From Isoetes taiwanensis (lineage: Eukaryota; Streptophyta; Lycopodiopsida; Isoetales; Isoetaceae): a stretch of DNA of 64,000 nucleotides. Location of the stretch: positions 8,184,413 to 8,248,412 of the forward strand of contig JAJEKV010000003.1 of NCBI GenBank assembly GCA_021234155.1, in the 5' to 3' direction. The position numbers and the translations under genes were made by a program. Numbering within the stretch: position 1 is the stretch's first letter; each line of letters begins with the position of its first letter. The notes under the pieces are model-generated. The model did not search any database and was not told where the DNA came from. It worked only from the letters and a program-made list of their open reading frames with translations. This document shows, piece by piece, positions 17,901 to 29,440 of this stretch.

Positions 17901-18953
17901 AAGAACTGGACATCAAGTCCAACCTGGCCATCGGCAGAACATCAGGAAGAAGAAGAGGATTATGAGGAAGAAGTCTATGACTTCGAAAATGAACCCAGAT
18001 TAGCCAAACAGTTGGAGAAGTACATCGAGACCATAGAAGACCTCCCAAGAAAGGCAACAGCTCCCCCAGTTGGAATCACATCTCTTACGCCAATTATTAT
18101 CGAAGGGGAGGAGTACCTTTTCGCAGATGATATCTTACACCTACCGTACTGCATTGATCAAGATCTCTGCTTGGATGAACTCCTGGCTATCATCATTGAT
18201 GCTTATAAAGATGACTTCATCGATTATTCTGAGCAGGAGCTTCCAAGAGAGATAGCTGAAAAGGAGACCTATACCACACAGAACATCATCGACATACAAG
18301 CATATGATTTTATCAAGCATCGGATGCAGCACCAGGATCTTCCAGACGAGGATGAGTTTCAGGCAATTCAAGCAAGATTGTTTAAGAGTGGGAGCACAGC
18401 CAAACCCAAGCAAGCCACGTCATCATGGGGCCAAACCCTGAGGGGCAGTCATATTAACCTTGATAGTGCCATATTGATGAAGAAGGATCATGATGACTTG
18501 ATGGCGATAGAAATACAGGGTCAGGCAGCCATGAGGAAAGGGTCCGGATCCACAGTCGGCATGGGAAAAGCTTTACGCTACTATCTCCCTTTGCTCACTC
18601 AAGGTCAAATAGTAGTTTTCCACAAACAGTTTAGCCGCAGAGGAGAAGAGGCAGTTTACTTGCTATCAGCACTCTCCAGCTTTGTGACTCATTCTAAACT
18701 TCGCGAGAACATTGATAATATAATTCTAATTAGGAGATCTGTGGCCTTGCAATACCTTGATTTTGCTCAGGGATACCTTCGAGATGGACCCTTAGTAGTA
18801 ATTGCCGCACGGACACATGACTTGCCCCGAGAAAAGGTAGCTCCAGCACTTGAAGGACACTCGACATGGAACATGCTACAAAATGTCGGCCATGGCCTCA
18901 AACTCAAAGACATTAAGGAGCACTTCAAACCCAAACGTCAACGTCAGCATTAG
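17901..18953 (+). CDS. unknown ORF upstream of gypsy gag
   Basis: The frame is open from just after a stop at 17898 to the TAG at 18951, about 350 codons. No clear ATG opens it, so a spliced or fused start is possible. The N-terminal ~35 residues are very acidic (EEEEDYEEEVYDFENE). The middle is acidic with DDILHLPYCIDQDLCLDELL. The C-terminal half is basic and ends KPKRQRQH. I recognise no domain. It lies just upstream of a gypsy gag in the same direction. Some Tat/Ogre-type gypsy elements carry an extra ORF there, so an element-encoded protein is the simplest inference. A cellular origin is not excluded. Confidence 0.5.
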   Translation, partial: KNWTSSPTWPSAEHQEEEEDYEEEVYDFENEPRLAKQLEKYIETIEDLPRKATAPPVGITSLTPIIIEGEEYLFADDILHLPYCIDQDLCLDELLAIIIDAYKDDFIDYSEQELPREIAEKETYTTQNIIDIQAYDFIKHRMQHQDLPDEDEFQAIQARLFKSGSTAKPKQATSSWGQTLRGSHINLDSAILMKKDHDDLMAIEIQGQAAMRKGSGSTVGMGKALRYYLPLLTQGQIVVFHKQFSRRGEEAVYLLSALSSFVTHSKLRENIDNIILIRRSVALQYLDFAQGYLRDGPLVVIAARTHDLPREKVAPALEGHSTWNMLQNVGHGLKLKDIKEHFKPKRQRQH

Positions 18954-19140
18954 AGCCCAAGGGCCTCAGAATTTAGATACATCTTAAAATAGTATTCTTG
19001 AACTCAAATTTTGAGATCAAATATGTAACTTTCTTCTTACGAATATAAGTGTTTTTGCTATAAGTTCTTCAACGAGTAAGATAAATACCATAGCAATAAA
19101 CATCTTAGTAACCATAGTGCACAATAGACATCCTTGATTA

Positions 19141-20343
19141 ATGTTTGCAGCCAGAAACTTCACAACCCCTCCACAGAATCAAGGAAGTCAAGGCCAAGCC
19201 TCGAATTGGGCACCACGAAACTTATTCGGCCGAGAAGCACAGGAAGTCGAGATGACACCAGCCGAGATAAACGGGTGCCTAGTGGAAATGGGCAGGCAGA
19301 TGCGCGAGTTAGTACAGATCGTCACCCCACTCATTCGAGGGAAGTAGTATGGGCCACAACAACCACCTCTTCAGGAAGAGGAACACCAACTCAACAATCA
19401 GCCGGAACAACAACCTGCCCCACAGTCGTCCGGACACAACAAGAGAAAGAGAAGGACCAGAAGATACCAAAATTCTTCCGAGTTCAAGCTCAGATGACAG
19501 CTCAGATGATAGCTCAGATAGTGACTCTGACAGCAGTTCAGACAGCTCACATAGCAGGCACAAGCACCGTAGAGCAGAGGATTATCAAAAGAAAATAGAC
19601 GGTGCAATGAGCAATGTCTGGAAAACACGAAGTTGGGACAGTTTTCAGAGAAAGACAGATCGGGAATGGAAGCTGAAGCCTGGCTAGATGAGATGGAAGA
19701 ATTCGGGAATTCATATGGCATAAAGGACAAAGATATTGGCAAGGTAGCAACTGCCAACTTGATAGGACCAGCGCGCATATGGTGGAAGGGGTACGCAAAG
19801 TCAAATAGGCTAAGGAGAAACAATTGTCGATTCAAAACCTTCAGCAAGGCTTTCCGTAGACATTACGTGCCACACTCACATACTAGCCGTCAGATACAGC
19901 AGTTCTACCGCCTAGACCAAGGGAATCTGTCTATAGCCAAATACACAGAGGAGTTTATGAGGCTAAGATTAAATGTTCCCAGGATATCAGAAAGGCGGGC
20001 AGTGGATGGTTATATAGAGGGGCTTAATAGCAACATCAAAAGATTAGTCCGTGCAATAAACCCCAGGACAGTAGGGGAAGTAGAAGATAAGGCTTTGAGT
20101 CTAGAGGCGACACCGCAAAACCCAACGCAGAGACAGTCGTATTACGACAAAGGGAAAGCAACAGGTAGCTTCAACAAAAAAGTGCCAACCCTTGCACAGG
20201 GAAGAGCACAACAGTTCCAGGGTAAAAATGACAAAAAGACACCCTTTAAGGGATCTTATAAAGCAGGTCCCTCAGCGGGCAAGTCTGTGAAGCAATTTTT
20301 GAACATCATACCTAAGGAAAAGAAAAAAGGGACGAATGTATAA
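19141..20343 (+). pseudogene. Ty3/gypsy gag
   Basis: Three successive frames make up one gag. 19141-19347 holds the N-terminal part (EINGCLVEMGRQMRELV). 19349-19687 holds a Ser/Asp-rich linker (SSSSDDSSDDSSDSDSD) and the start of the capsid. 19633-20343 holds the retrotransposon gag domain: EAEAWLDEMEEF, GPARIWWKGYAKS, FKTFSKAFRRHYVP, YTEEFMRLRLNVPRI, followed by a basic linker. An in-frame TAG at 19345 and a frameshift near 19640 break it. Sequence ahead of 19141 ends in TTTGCAG, a possible splice acceptor. Confidence 0.85.
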
Positions 20344-20349
20344 AGAAAA

Positions 20350-22416
20350 AGTTGTGCTTCAGGTGTTTTCAAGCAGGACATCGCACTCACGAGTGTCCTT
20401 TTGTCATGCAAGCAGCTATGGCAGATCTTAAAGGATGGGATTCCCCAACAGACATTGACGTCGATGAGGAGGAGGTACAAGATTTTATCGAAGGTGAGTG
20501 TAGAATTTGTGCAGCCATAGAAACCAAAAATGTGGAGAGTCCGTTCAATGTCATTTCAGCAGAGGGCATTATAGATGATAAACCCTATCTAGTCCTAATA
20601 GACACAGGAAGCTCCCACAACTTTGTATTTCCTAGGATGGCAGTGCTACTCAAAACAAAGATCCTCAAGTCAAAGCCCAGACCAGTGAGCATGGCAAGTG
20701 GGGCAATACGCCATACAAAAGGAAAAAGAGTGAACTTTGATATAACATTGAGCGGGGCAAATCTAAACATGGGGACTGAAGTCATGGATATTGGAAAATA
20801 TGATCTCATAGTCCGCATGGAATTCTTAAAGCCAGCCAAAGCAGTGATCGATTGTGATAAACACGAGATATCAATCATGGCACCCAATGGCAAACATTTT
20901 TTGGTCAAAGGTAAGAAAATTGCCTCAATAATGCAGTGCATGTCATTAAAGCAATTGCGTAAATGCATCACCAAGGATGAGGTTGATTATATCCTTAGGC
21001 TAGAAGCCATAGACCCAAATGAATTAATTAAAGAATTTCATGACCTATTTCCGGATGAAATCCGCGAATTACCGCCTTATAGAGGTGTGGAATGTGAAAT
21101 CACTCTTGCACCAGATGCAAAACCAATCAGCGAAGCCTCCTATACGAGAAACACACCTGAGCTAGCTGAGCTCAAGAAGCAACTGCAAGAATTATTAGAG
21201 CTTGGGTTCATTAGGCCAAGTGTATCACCTTTTGGTGCACCCATCCTCTTCGTCAAGAAGAAAGATGGAAGTCTACGGATGTGCATTGATTATCGTCAGC
21301 TCAACAAGCAAGCAAATGATAAAGAACAAATATGCATTGCCAAGAGCGGATGATCTAATGGACCAGCTCCAAGGAGCAAAGCTCTTTTCGAAGATTGATT
21401 TAAGGTCTGGTTACCATCAAATAAGAATCAAGGAGGAGGATATCCATAAGACCGCCTTCAAAATGCGGTACGGGCATTATGAGTTCACAGTCATGCCTTT
21501 TGGTCTATCAAATGCTCCAGTAACATTGATGCACCTGATGAGTGACATCTTTAGGGACTTTCTAGACGAATTTGTCATCATATTTTTTGATGACATTCTA
21601 ATTTATAGCAAGTCTATGGAAGAACATGTCGTACATTTGAGGAGGGTATTAGAAAAGCTAAGACGATATTGTTTGTACGCTAAACTTTCAAAATGTCACT
21701 TTGCAACAAATAGAGTGGAATATTTGGGGCATGTGGTCACAACAAAGGGAATCTCAACGGACCCAGTAAAAATAGAAGCCATAGTGGATTGGCCAGCACC
21801 AAAGAATGTCTCGGAAGTAAGAAGCTTTCTTGGCTTAGCAGGTTACTACCGCAAATTTGTAAAGGACTTCGCTAAGTGGGCATCCCCTTTGTCGGACCTT
21901 ACTAAGAATAAAAAGGTAAAAGATTGGGGGGCACATTGGCTAGAGAATGTTCAAGCTTCATTCGAAAAGCTCAAACAAGCCTTAACAACAGCACCAGTGC
22001 TCACCGTACCAGATCCAAACAATGATAGGCTAGTAGCAACTGATGCAAGTAAGCTAGCAACAGGTGGAGCTTTCATGCAAGAAGGAAGGGTGGTAGCCTA
22101 TGATTCTAAGAAGATGAATGACGCTGAACAACATTATCCAACACATGATCAAGAACTTCTAGCTGTTGTAAGAGCTCTTCATATTTGGAGGCATTATTTG
22201 CTTGGTAAGAAATTTCAGTTAGATACTGATCATCAGAGCCTCCAATACATTTTCACACAACCACTTCTCAATTTGAGGCAAAGACGCTGGATGGAATTCC
22301 TCGAAGAGTATGACTTCGAGATAGTTTATAAGCCAGGCAAATTAAATGTGGTTACTCTCTCGCCGACCATTGGAAACTTGAGCGCATTGCAATGCCATCT
22401 CCACTTTGTCCAGTGA
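20350..22416 (+). pseudogene. Ty3/gypsy zinc knuckle, protease, reverse transcriptase, RNase H
   Basis: In order: CCHC knuckle [14 protein letters not shown]; aspartic protease [14 protein letters not shown] with [30 protein letters not shown], then after a frameshift near 21310 [27 protein letters not shown] and the active-site box [10 protein letters not shown] (the usual residue before DD is I or V); RNase H with [33 protein letters not shown] and [11 protein letters not shown]. It ends at a premature TGA (22414). The original frame continues as far as 22506, where a solo LTR interrupts it. Confidence 0.92.
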
Positions 22417-22934
22417 ATTCGGAAAGACGATTGAAGAGGCCTTGCCTTCAAGCAAGAAATTCAAGGAAGTATGGGCTAGTCTTTGCAAAGAAGCAAGGAC
22501 AGATAATGTGACGTTCCCCTAAAATATACGGCATAAGTACATATATTTTACGGCCACGTCACCATACAATTCTACATCAATAGACTTGTATACGACCAAT
22601 GTGGGGGAAATGACTAAGTTATCTATAACTTAGCCAACCTAAGGTAAGAAGCCATTTCCACATGGCCTCACCTTATAGGCATACCGCCACATAGACGCAC
22701 CTATGGGAGCCAAGTGGCATTCATGTAAACCCTAACATATAAAAGGCTAAACCCTAAACCCTAGCCACTTTTGGCTCCACCAACCTCAGACCCACCACTT
22801 CGCGATCAGAGCTCTGACTCGAAGACCATCTTCGACAGCCTGGGTTGCAGCAGCAATTGCCAGAGATGGAGAACCAGGGAATTAGCGGTAGCGCGTCAGG
22901 GGCAGGTATTTCGAATAGATTCTAGTATTGCAAT

Positions 22935-23380
22935 CAGGGATAGGTTCAATACGCTGTACGTTTTATATGGAATACGTATGAATTGTATGATACGGCACAT
23001 ATTTGCCGTATAAAACGTAAAAAATACGGCAAAAAAAAATTCCGGCGTCGGAAGATTTTCGCGTACGCGAAAACAACGTGAAAGCGTACGCGAAAATTTT
23101 TTCGCGTACGCGAAACAGTGAAAACCGCGTACGTGAATGCAAAAAAAAAAAATAAATAAATAAATAAATAAATTTTTTTTTTCCCGCGTACGCGAAACCT
23201 TCTGTCCTGCGTACGCGAAAGTATTTTCGCGTACGCGATACAGAAGAATTCGCTTTCACGTTGTTTTCACGTACGCGAAATTTTTTTTTTCCGGCTGGCG
23301 AGGTTTAAATACGTTAAATACGTATTTTTTGACTTTATACGTCAGGAATTTGAATTTTATACGTACAGAACCTATCTCTG
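22935..23380. mobile_element. hAT-like MITE, 446 bp
   Basis: The ends are CAGGGATAGGTTC and, inverted, CAGAGATAGGTTC, flanked by the 8-bp duplication ATTGCAAT (22927-22934, 23381-23388). LTR copy B has the empty site with a single ATCGCAAT. An 8-bp duplication and CAGGG ends fit hAT elements. No coding capacity. The interior holds about eight copies of a CGCGTACGCG palindrome, usually extended as TTCGCGTACGCGAAA, plus TACGTA-rich ends. Confidence 0.9.
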
Positions 23381-24321
23381 ATTGCAATAGAGCCATTCTA
23401 GAACCTATTGTTCTGAACATGAACCCTAATCAATGAACCCTAACCATAGGTTAGACGTATGTGATTAGGATTAGTTGTTATTCTCTTTTATTATCAAGAT
23501 TATGTTGATATGATGCTGGTTGATCTTATGTTTGCACCTCTTGTGTATTGGGAAGGGGGGTAGAGACCTATTAGCCACTAGTAGATGATGCTCCTAGTTT
23601 AGACCCACTAGTTCCCATTATTATGCGGCCTGTGCATAAAGCCCACCTGGCTACGGAGGCTATGGAGTGACTGAGCACCACACAACGGGGTCAGTGGCAA
23701 AGTGGAGGGAGGACCTTGCTGAGCGCGGCTACTGGGGTCCCCATAGCGGGCTAGGCTCATAGTCAGTCATTTCGTGTGGGCCGGGTATGGGTCCGACACT
23801 TCCTGGATCAATGGTGTCGCCCTGACTCCCAAGAGTTGCAAGTGTCGGCTTGGCTCTTGTTTTGGGGAGTTCAGTCGGGTATGGACGTGTGTCGCCACGA
23901 TCCTCTAGCCGCCCATGCAGCCACTGCACTCTGGGAGGGGGAGATGCAACCCTTCCTACCTTATCGGACCGGGGAGATGCAACCCAGAGTAGTCTCATTG
24001 GGTGATACCATAAGATTACGTCTCCGGCAGGTTACAGTCACGTCAGACCCTGATTTAGCCTATCTGCAAAGTATGCACAGGAGGGGCAGATGGAGTGGTC
24101 AACCCTAGCCATTGTTTATTGCCAACCCAAGTCTTTGCCATAACTCGGTCTATTCTATCAGGAGGCCCCCAACCGTCAGTCGACTCCCCCTTGAGTCTGA
24201 GCCCTGGGTAGGAGCCTCTATTTGATGTATTTGATGCATTCATTGTATTGTCGTATTTGATGACATAGTTAGATGGATTATCACTACCCTTCGAGGTAGT
24301 CTGTTGTTATTGTTGCTAGTG

Positions 24322-24717
24322 CAAACATAAACCATTGCATTCCAACACATTTAAATTAAATTCCCCCTAAAACCCCCTTTGGTTTGGGTGCATATTCACA
24401 CGGGGGGTGACGTAGGGCAGCGAGAGCCCTCATAATTGTATTTTGCACGTACAAAATCAACACCATATAGTATTTCGCTTGAAATCTTATAGTATTTTGT
24501 GAATCTTGTTATACAGTATAGCAAATTTTTTACTTGCATACCCCACAAACGAGGAACTTTACGTACGGTGTAGATTAAGGAATAAGGGGTGAATATGCCT
24601 ATCCAACAGCTCTCGTTGCCCGGAGTCACCCCCCGTGTGAATATGCACCCAAACCAAAGGGGGTTTTAGGGGGAATTTAATTTAAATGTGTTGGAATGCA
24701 ATGGTTTATGTTTGCAT
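24322..24717. repeat. long inverted repeat (hairpin) with ~90-bp arms
   Basis: The left arm, AAACATAAACCATTGCATTCC through GGTTTGGGTGCATATTCAC and ACGGGGGGTGAC, is repeated almost perfectly inverted at about 24627-24717. The loop region is ~215 bp and holds GGCAGCGAGAGC and GCTCTCGTTGCCC, a second inner inverted pair. Confidence 0.9.
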
Positions 24718-26551
24718 TAATATTATGTGTTGTTATGTTGGGAAATTTTTTGGGCCCTTCGGGCCCTAATAAAGGGCTTTGAGCACTAAGCAAGGCATAT
24801 ATGCAGAAAAAAGAACGACATGCAAGAGCAGAATTAAAACAATTTAAAAGTAGAATTAGGAAATGCTGAGTAATATATATTTTCGTGCTAGATATTTATC
24901 ATATGTTATGAAGTTTCGCCAACCTTCAATTGCAGACCTTATGACATAATTATGAGATCTATTAATATCATCAGAGTAAGGAATTATATTATGTAATCAA
25001 ATTCAATCATTCACCAAATTACAAGAAATAAAACTGCAGCCTAATGATAGCCTTATCAAGTTCTTATTTCATAACTTAGTGACCCTAGTATTTGCACAAA
25101 ACCCTTGTAAGCACGATATTCAACATTTTAGCATTCCATCTTATCTACTTTGGGGCCCGAAGTGCAACTTCAAGAACCTTAAAGCCAACTAGTAAGGTGC
25201 AGAGAAATTATGTGATGCCATGGTAAATTAATGACTATAGCATCTGCATAGATAGCCCGGTAGGCGACCTCTATAGCTCGGCGACCATTTCCTCACATAT
25301 TCGCCGATTGGGATCAATCTCATAGCTTTCATCCTCACCATTCACATTCTATCTTTCTTTGTCTACAATGGTGATATGCAACAAGCCTTGTCTTGCGGGG
25401 GCCCATTACGCTATGAGATAAATACTCATGAAATAAGATCTGCTTGAAAGGTATTGCCACGTGACCCCCAGAACATGTGGCAATTCGCATCTCTTATTAT
25501 CGTATGCAAAATCCTTTCATATCCACTTCAAAGCCGACTTCAACTAACAAGGATGCATTGTGTTGAGGCGGCCTAATATTGTAGCATAAGAAAACAAATG
25601 TTCAATTCCACGACCTGCCTTGCAGTGAGCAAGCTCCACGACCTGCCAGAAAAGATAAACAACAGGATATGTAAAACAAATACAAGAACCTGGTAATATT
25701 TTAATTATTCCCGCCATTCCTTGAATGCTTACAAGCCGCTGCTTTGTTCGTAGTTGAGCCGCCATGCGTTGAGCAAGCTCCACGACCTGCAAGAGAAGAT
25801 AAACACCATGATATGTAAAAGGAATACAAGAACAAACAACAGGTTTAGTTTAGGGCAGATGGACAAACAAATGGTACAGATCTGGGGAGGAGCAGCCACG
25901 ACTTCAACCTGGATTTGCATCCATATTTCGGCCCAAGCTCGTCCATTCGATGCTTTGAGGAGAAACATTGTGGAAAAAAAGAAGCCCTTTTACTGGACCC
26001 AGCCCTGTCGAGGCTTTCAGCTTCAGATTGTGATGGTGGAGAGTCGTTATTCAACTTCTTGTTTCTGTTAAACCGAGCAGATGTAACCATGTGGGGGCAG
26101 ACTCCGGCAAGGCAGAACTCTCTGTCCATTCATCTACTAAGGGAGAAACAACGTGGAAAAAAAGCCCTTAAAGCTAACCTTTTACGTGAAATCTTGAAGA
26201 ATCAGAGGAGTAGTAGAAGCCGGATTCGCCTCGGAGCTTCTGCTGCTTCGAAATCAAAGGACATACTTGTTCCTTCCTCTTTGAAGATTCAGAGAAGTAA
26301 AAGGATTTGCCTCACAACCCTAAAGTACAGGTTCTCGAGCCCTGCATGCCATTGGTTTTTTTTTTTTTTTAATTTATTTATTTATTTGTGGAGGGTATGG
26401 GTAAACCATTGGTGATATGGAATTTAGACAATAAAATGTGGAGTGCACTCTAGATATACTGATTAGTATGCCTCATGCAATACGCCCATGAAATCATATG
26501 AAAACCATGCCAAAAAGCGTATAAAATCACAAAAAAAAACCCCTGTTATAA
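24322..26551. mobile_element. 2.2-kb non-autonomous element, copy 1 (inside solo LTR A)
   Basis: It interrupts the LTR between GTTGCTAGTGC and the TTGCTTCCGCTGACATAG segment that is continuous in LTR B. One end is a long hairpin (24322-24717) followed by the palindrome GGGCCCTTCGGGCCC. The other end (about 26390-26551) carries ACTCTAGATATAC, GGTTTTCATATGATTT-type sequence (read backwards) and ATAATGCTACAT. Both ends recur, inverted, at 53464-55692 with the same overall length but a different middle. No transposase is seen. The middle contains a tandem direct repeat (25625-25690 and 25768-25835, GAGCAAGCTCCACGACCTGC). Mechanism unassigned. Confidence 0.75.
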
Positions 26552-26745
26552 TGCTACATATTTGCTTCCGCTGACATAGGGACCCCATAGAGGACGGGAC
26601 GGAATGACACCTCTGTGTCCTCTACTCGATCGTCTGGACCCCAGACGCGAGTTAGACAGAGGGCCCATACGACGGGTGCCGTTGGATGGGGAAGGTCCTT
26701 CGATGTATACGGCGGGCTGTCGTATATAGCACAAGGAGTGTCACA

Positions 26746-28055
26746 GATAAAGAAAGAGAAGCTTATAAAAGATATAAAAAGGAAGGCAATCTTTTATACC
26801 ACAAGGGCAAACTTTGCGTCCCAGAGGCATCGGGAGTAAGGAAGTTAATTCTTCATGATACTCATAATAACCCAATAGCCAGCCATGCGGGATTCATGAA
26901 AACTTACTTCAAGATAAGAAGTAGTTACTTCTGGCCTGGCATGAAAAGGGACATCGCCAACTATACCTGGCAGTGTCAATTGTGCCAGCAAACAAAAACG
27001 GAGCAACTCCGAATTCTAGGAACCTTAGAACCCTTGGCAGTGCCAAATGCTAAATGGGAGGTTGTGTGCATGGATTTTATAACCGGACTCCCAAGAACAG
27101 CAAGAGGCCATGATTGATGCCTTAATGGTCGTGGTCGACAAGCTATCAAAGATGGCTCACTTTTTGCCTTGTCGAACCATGGATACAGCTTTGGATACCG
27201 CCTTTCTCTTTGCAAAGAAAATATTTAGATTGCATGGGATGCCAAGGGAAATCATCTCTGATAGAGATCCTAAGTTCATAAGTGCCTTCTGGAAGGATTT
27301 CTTCAACACGATCCAGACAAAGTTGTCCATGAGTACAGCATATCATCCCCAAACCGATGGGCAAACGGAACAGACCAATCGAATATTAGAAGACATGTTG
27401 AGGAACTATGTATGGAATAAACAGTCAAAATGGGCTGACTATATATACGTGGTAGAGTTTGCATATAACAGTACCAAGCAGGAATCCTCGCAAAGATCCC
27501 CCTTCATGATAAATTATGGCTATCAATGTTTAACACCAGACATAACACTGGCATAACCCAGTGTCCAAGGTTGAAGTTTCTTAACAAATGTTGACTGATA
27601 TGCAGCAATTAGTCGAGGAAGTTCGAGGCTATTTATTGGCAGCAAGAAGTCGACAAAAGAGCATAGCCGATAAGCATAGAACCAAACAAGCAAAGCTCAG
27701 AATCGGCAATTGCAAGAAGCTTGCTCCAAGGTGGGCGGGACCATTCAAAATTGTTCAGAGAATAGGTAACCAATCCTATAAATTGGATCTCCCCACCCAC
27801 TTGAAGGTTCATAAAGTCTTCCACGTAAGCCTTTTGAAAAAGCATACTCCCAATTCGGAGGAGATATTGGAGACTCCAACCTTGTTAGAAATGACCAAAG
27901 AACAACTTGAGATTGTTCCAGAAGCTCTTTTTGACAAGGCATATAAGAAAACAAGGAGATCTCAGTTCCTCCAATATTTGGTTAAGTGGAGACACTTGCC
28001 AGTGGAAGATGCGACATGGGTACTTAAATCTGATCTTGAGAAGCAGTACCCATAG
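26746..28055 (+). pseudogene. Ty3/gypsy integrase with chromodomain
   Basis: This continues the polyprotein after the solo LTR. Domains: HHCC zinc finger (THNNPIASHAG ... CQLCQQ); integrase core with Asp in VVCMDFITGLP, Asp in EIISDRDPKFISAFW and Glu in HPQTDGQTEQTNR; GPFKIVQRIGNQSYKLDLP before VHKVFHVSLLKKH; and a C-terminal chromodomain-like fold QFLQYLVKWRHLPVEDATW. The chromodomain puts it in the chromovirus branch, where it may guide insertion to marked chromatin. A frameshift near 27110 and a stop near 27556 break it. Confidence 0.92.
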
Positions 28056-28615
28056 TTTATGGAGCAATGCAAGGGCCAGCTCGCCACGGACATCGTCAGC
28101 AATGATTTGGCAAGGTGAGCGCAGGCATTTAGTAGAGACTCAACCTTGACGGGTCAAAGAGTCCACACAATCACCTTTGGGTAGCCAAGACGCATGTAGG
28201 TTAAACATTGATCATGGGCGACAATAGGATCACCTTTAACATTCCCTATGCCATGATGTCATGCCAAGTAATTAGGCATGCATGAGTCCTAGAACTGGCA
28301 TGGATAGGTGCATGATAGGGATCCACCTATAGTCTATGGCTATTATGGAGGATAAGCCACCTCCTACGCCAAGAGTGACGAAAGGTGTAGGCATTAGACG
28401 TGCATTCATCTTAGGCATGATAGGACACATCTCCACGGCCACTATGGGGGAAGCATCCTCTCCCTATGCCGGGGAAATGTTGCATTCATGTAGGTTAAAT
28501 TAAAAATAAAAGGGGGTGGACCCTTAGAAAACCACAAATTACTAATTAACTAACGTGATGTGCTCTTGCAGACCAACAGAGGAGAGGGGATCGTCAAGAG
28601 GGAGCGCATCATGAC
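28056..28615 (+). other. 3' untranslated part of gypsy element
   Basis: Non-coding sequence between the integrase stop and the LINE insertion. It continues after the LINE at 32620 and runs to the polypurine tract at 32861. A purine-rich AAAAGGGGGTGG at 28508 is noted but no LTR follows it. Confidence 0.6.
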
Positions 28616-28774
28616 AAAAACAGGAGTTAGGCAGCCCACTGTACAGGTCCCTCCTCAAGTGGATCGAATGGTGATTGATCAGGTAGTCCAGAACTTTTCT
28701 TCCTGGGCTGATAGTGTTGAGGCATGTGAGGCTTTACAAGGGGATCCTGGACCCTTGGTGCACAACGACCCACA

Positions 28775-29440
28775 TGGATAAGAAAATTCTATCTTGGAAT
28801 GTGAGAGGCATCAAATCCTCTCCGAATAAGCGAGCACGTCTCGCCATGGCTGTGAAGAATCTTAATCCAGATATCTTGTGTTTGCAGGAGCATAAATGTG
28901 CCAGGGGTGATATTACCAATTTAATGAATATCTTGGGTAATCAGTACGTGGCTGCAGCTGCTACAACGGGCAGGGCCAGGGGAGGTACTTTGATTTGTTG
29001 GAAAATGGGTGTACATGTAACCTTTTCAGCCACGATAGCCGGGGCGGTGGGCAGGTGATTAAATGGAAGGAGGCCCGGTCAGAGTGGGGGCTTCTTGAAT
29101 GTGTATGCACCAATTGGGGCCACCCAGAGAGGTTGCTTATGGGCACAATTGCGAAATAAGCTCCAATCCTTTGGGATGGGTTCTACATGGTTTGTCCTGG
29201 GTGACTTTAACATGGTGGAGCTCCCAGAGGACAGGCATGGTATTGGTTCAGATATTGTGCAGGGTTTTGAGCGTGACCAATGGCTTAGGTTTGTGCAGGA
29301 GTGGGGTTTGACAGAGCTTCCCGGGGATCGGAATTTTACTTGGTGCAATAATTGGCTGGGGCATGGTAGGGCATACTCTAGGCTGGATAGAGTTTATGGC
29401 ACTCCAGCCAGTCTTGGATTATGCTCCGGCCTTCACTAGG
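28775..29440 (+). pseudogene. LINE ORF2 endonuclease domain
   Basis: AP-type endonuclease motifs in two frames: KKILSWNVRGIKS at the start, DILCLQEHKC with the catalytic Glu, then after a break near 29058 WFVLGDFNMVE with the catalytic Asp-Asn pair, and YSRLDRVYGTP. It would nick target DNA to prime reverse transcription. The frame break near 29050 and another after 29439 disable it. Confidence 0.88.

Larger units (their letters stand above)
22507..26745 (+). mobile_element. solo LTR (copy A) of a gypsy family, nested in a gypsy element
   Basis: It starts TGTGACGTTCCCC and ends GGAGTGTCACA, flanked on both sides by GATAA (22502-22506 and 26746-26750). Removing the LTR and one GATAA rejoins the host polyprotein in frame (KEARTDKEREAYKRY). 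It matches LTR copy B (32874-40910). Without later insertions it is ~1,555 bp; a 24-bp stretch present in B is missing here. TATAAAAGG at 22738 and AAACCCTAAACCC just after it mark the likely promoter and transcript start. Inside it are a MITE (22935-23380) and a 2.2-kb element (about 24322-26551). Confidence 0.93.

Noticed and set aside
28508-28522. AAAAGGGGGTGG as a polypurine tract with an LTR starting TGGACCC
   Set aside because: No second copy of the following sequence occurs in the window, while a convincing polypurine tract lies at 32861 before LTR B.
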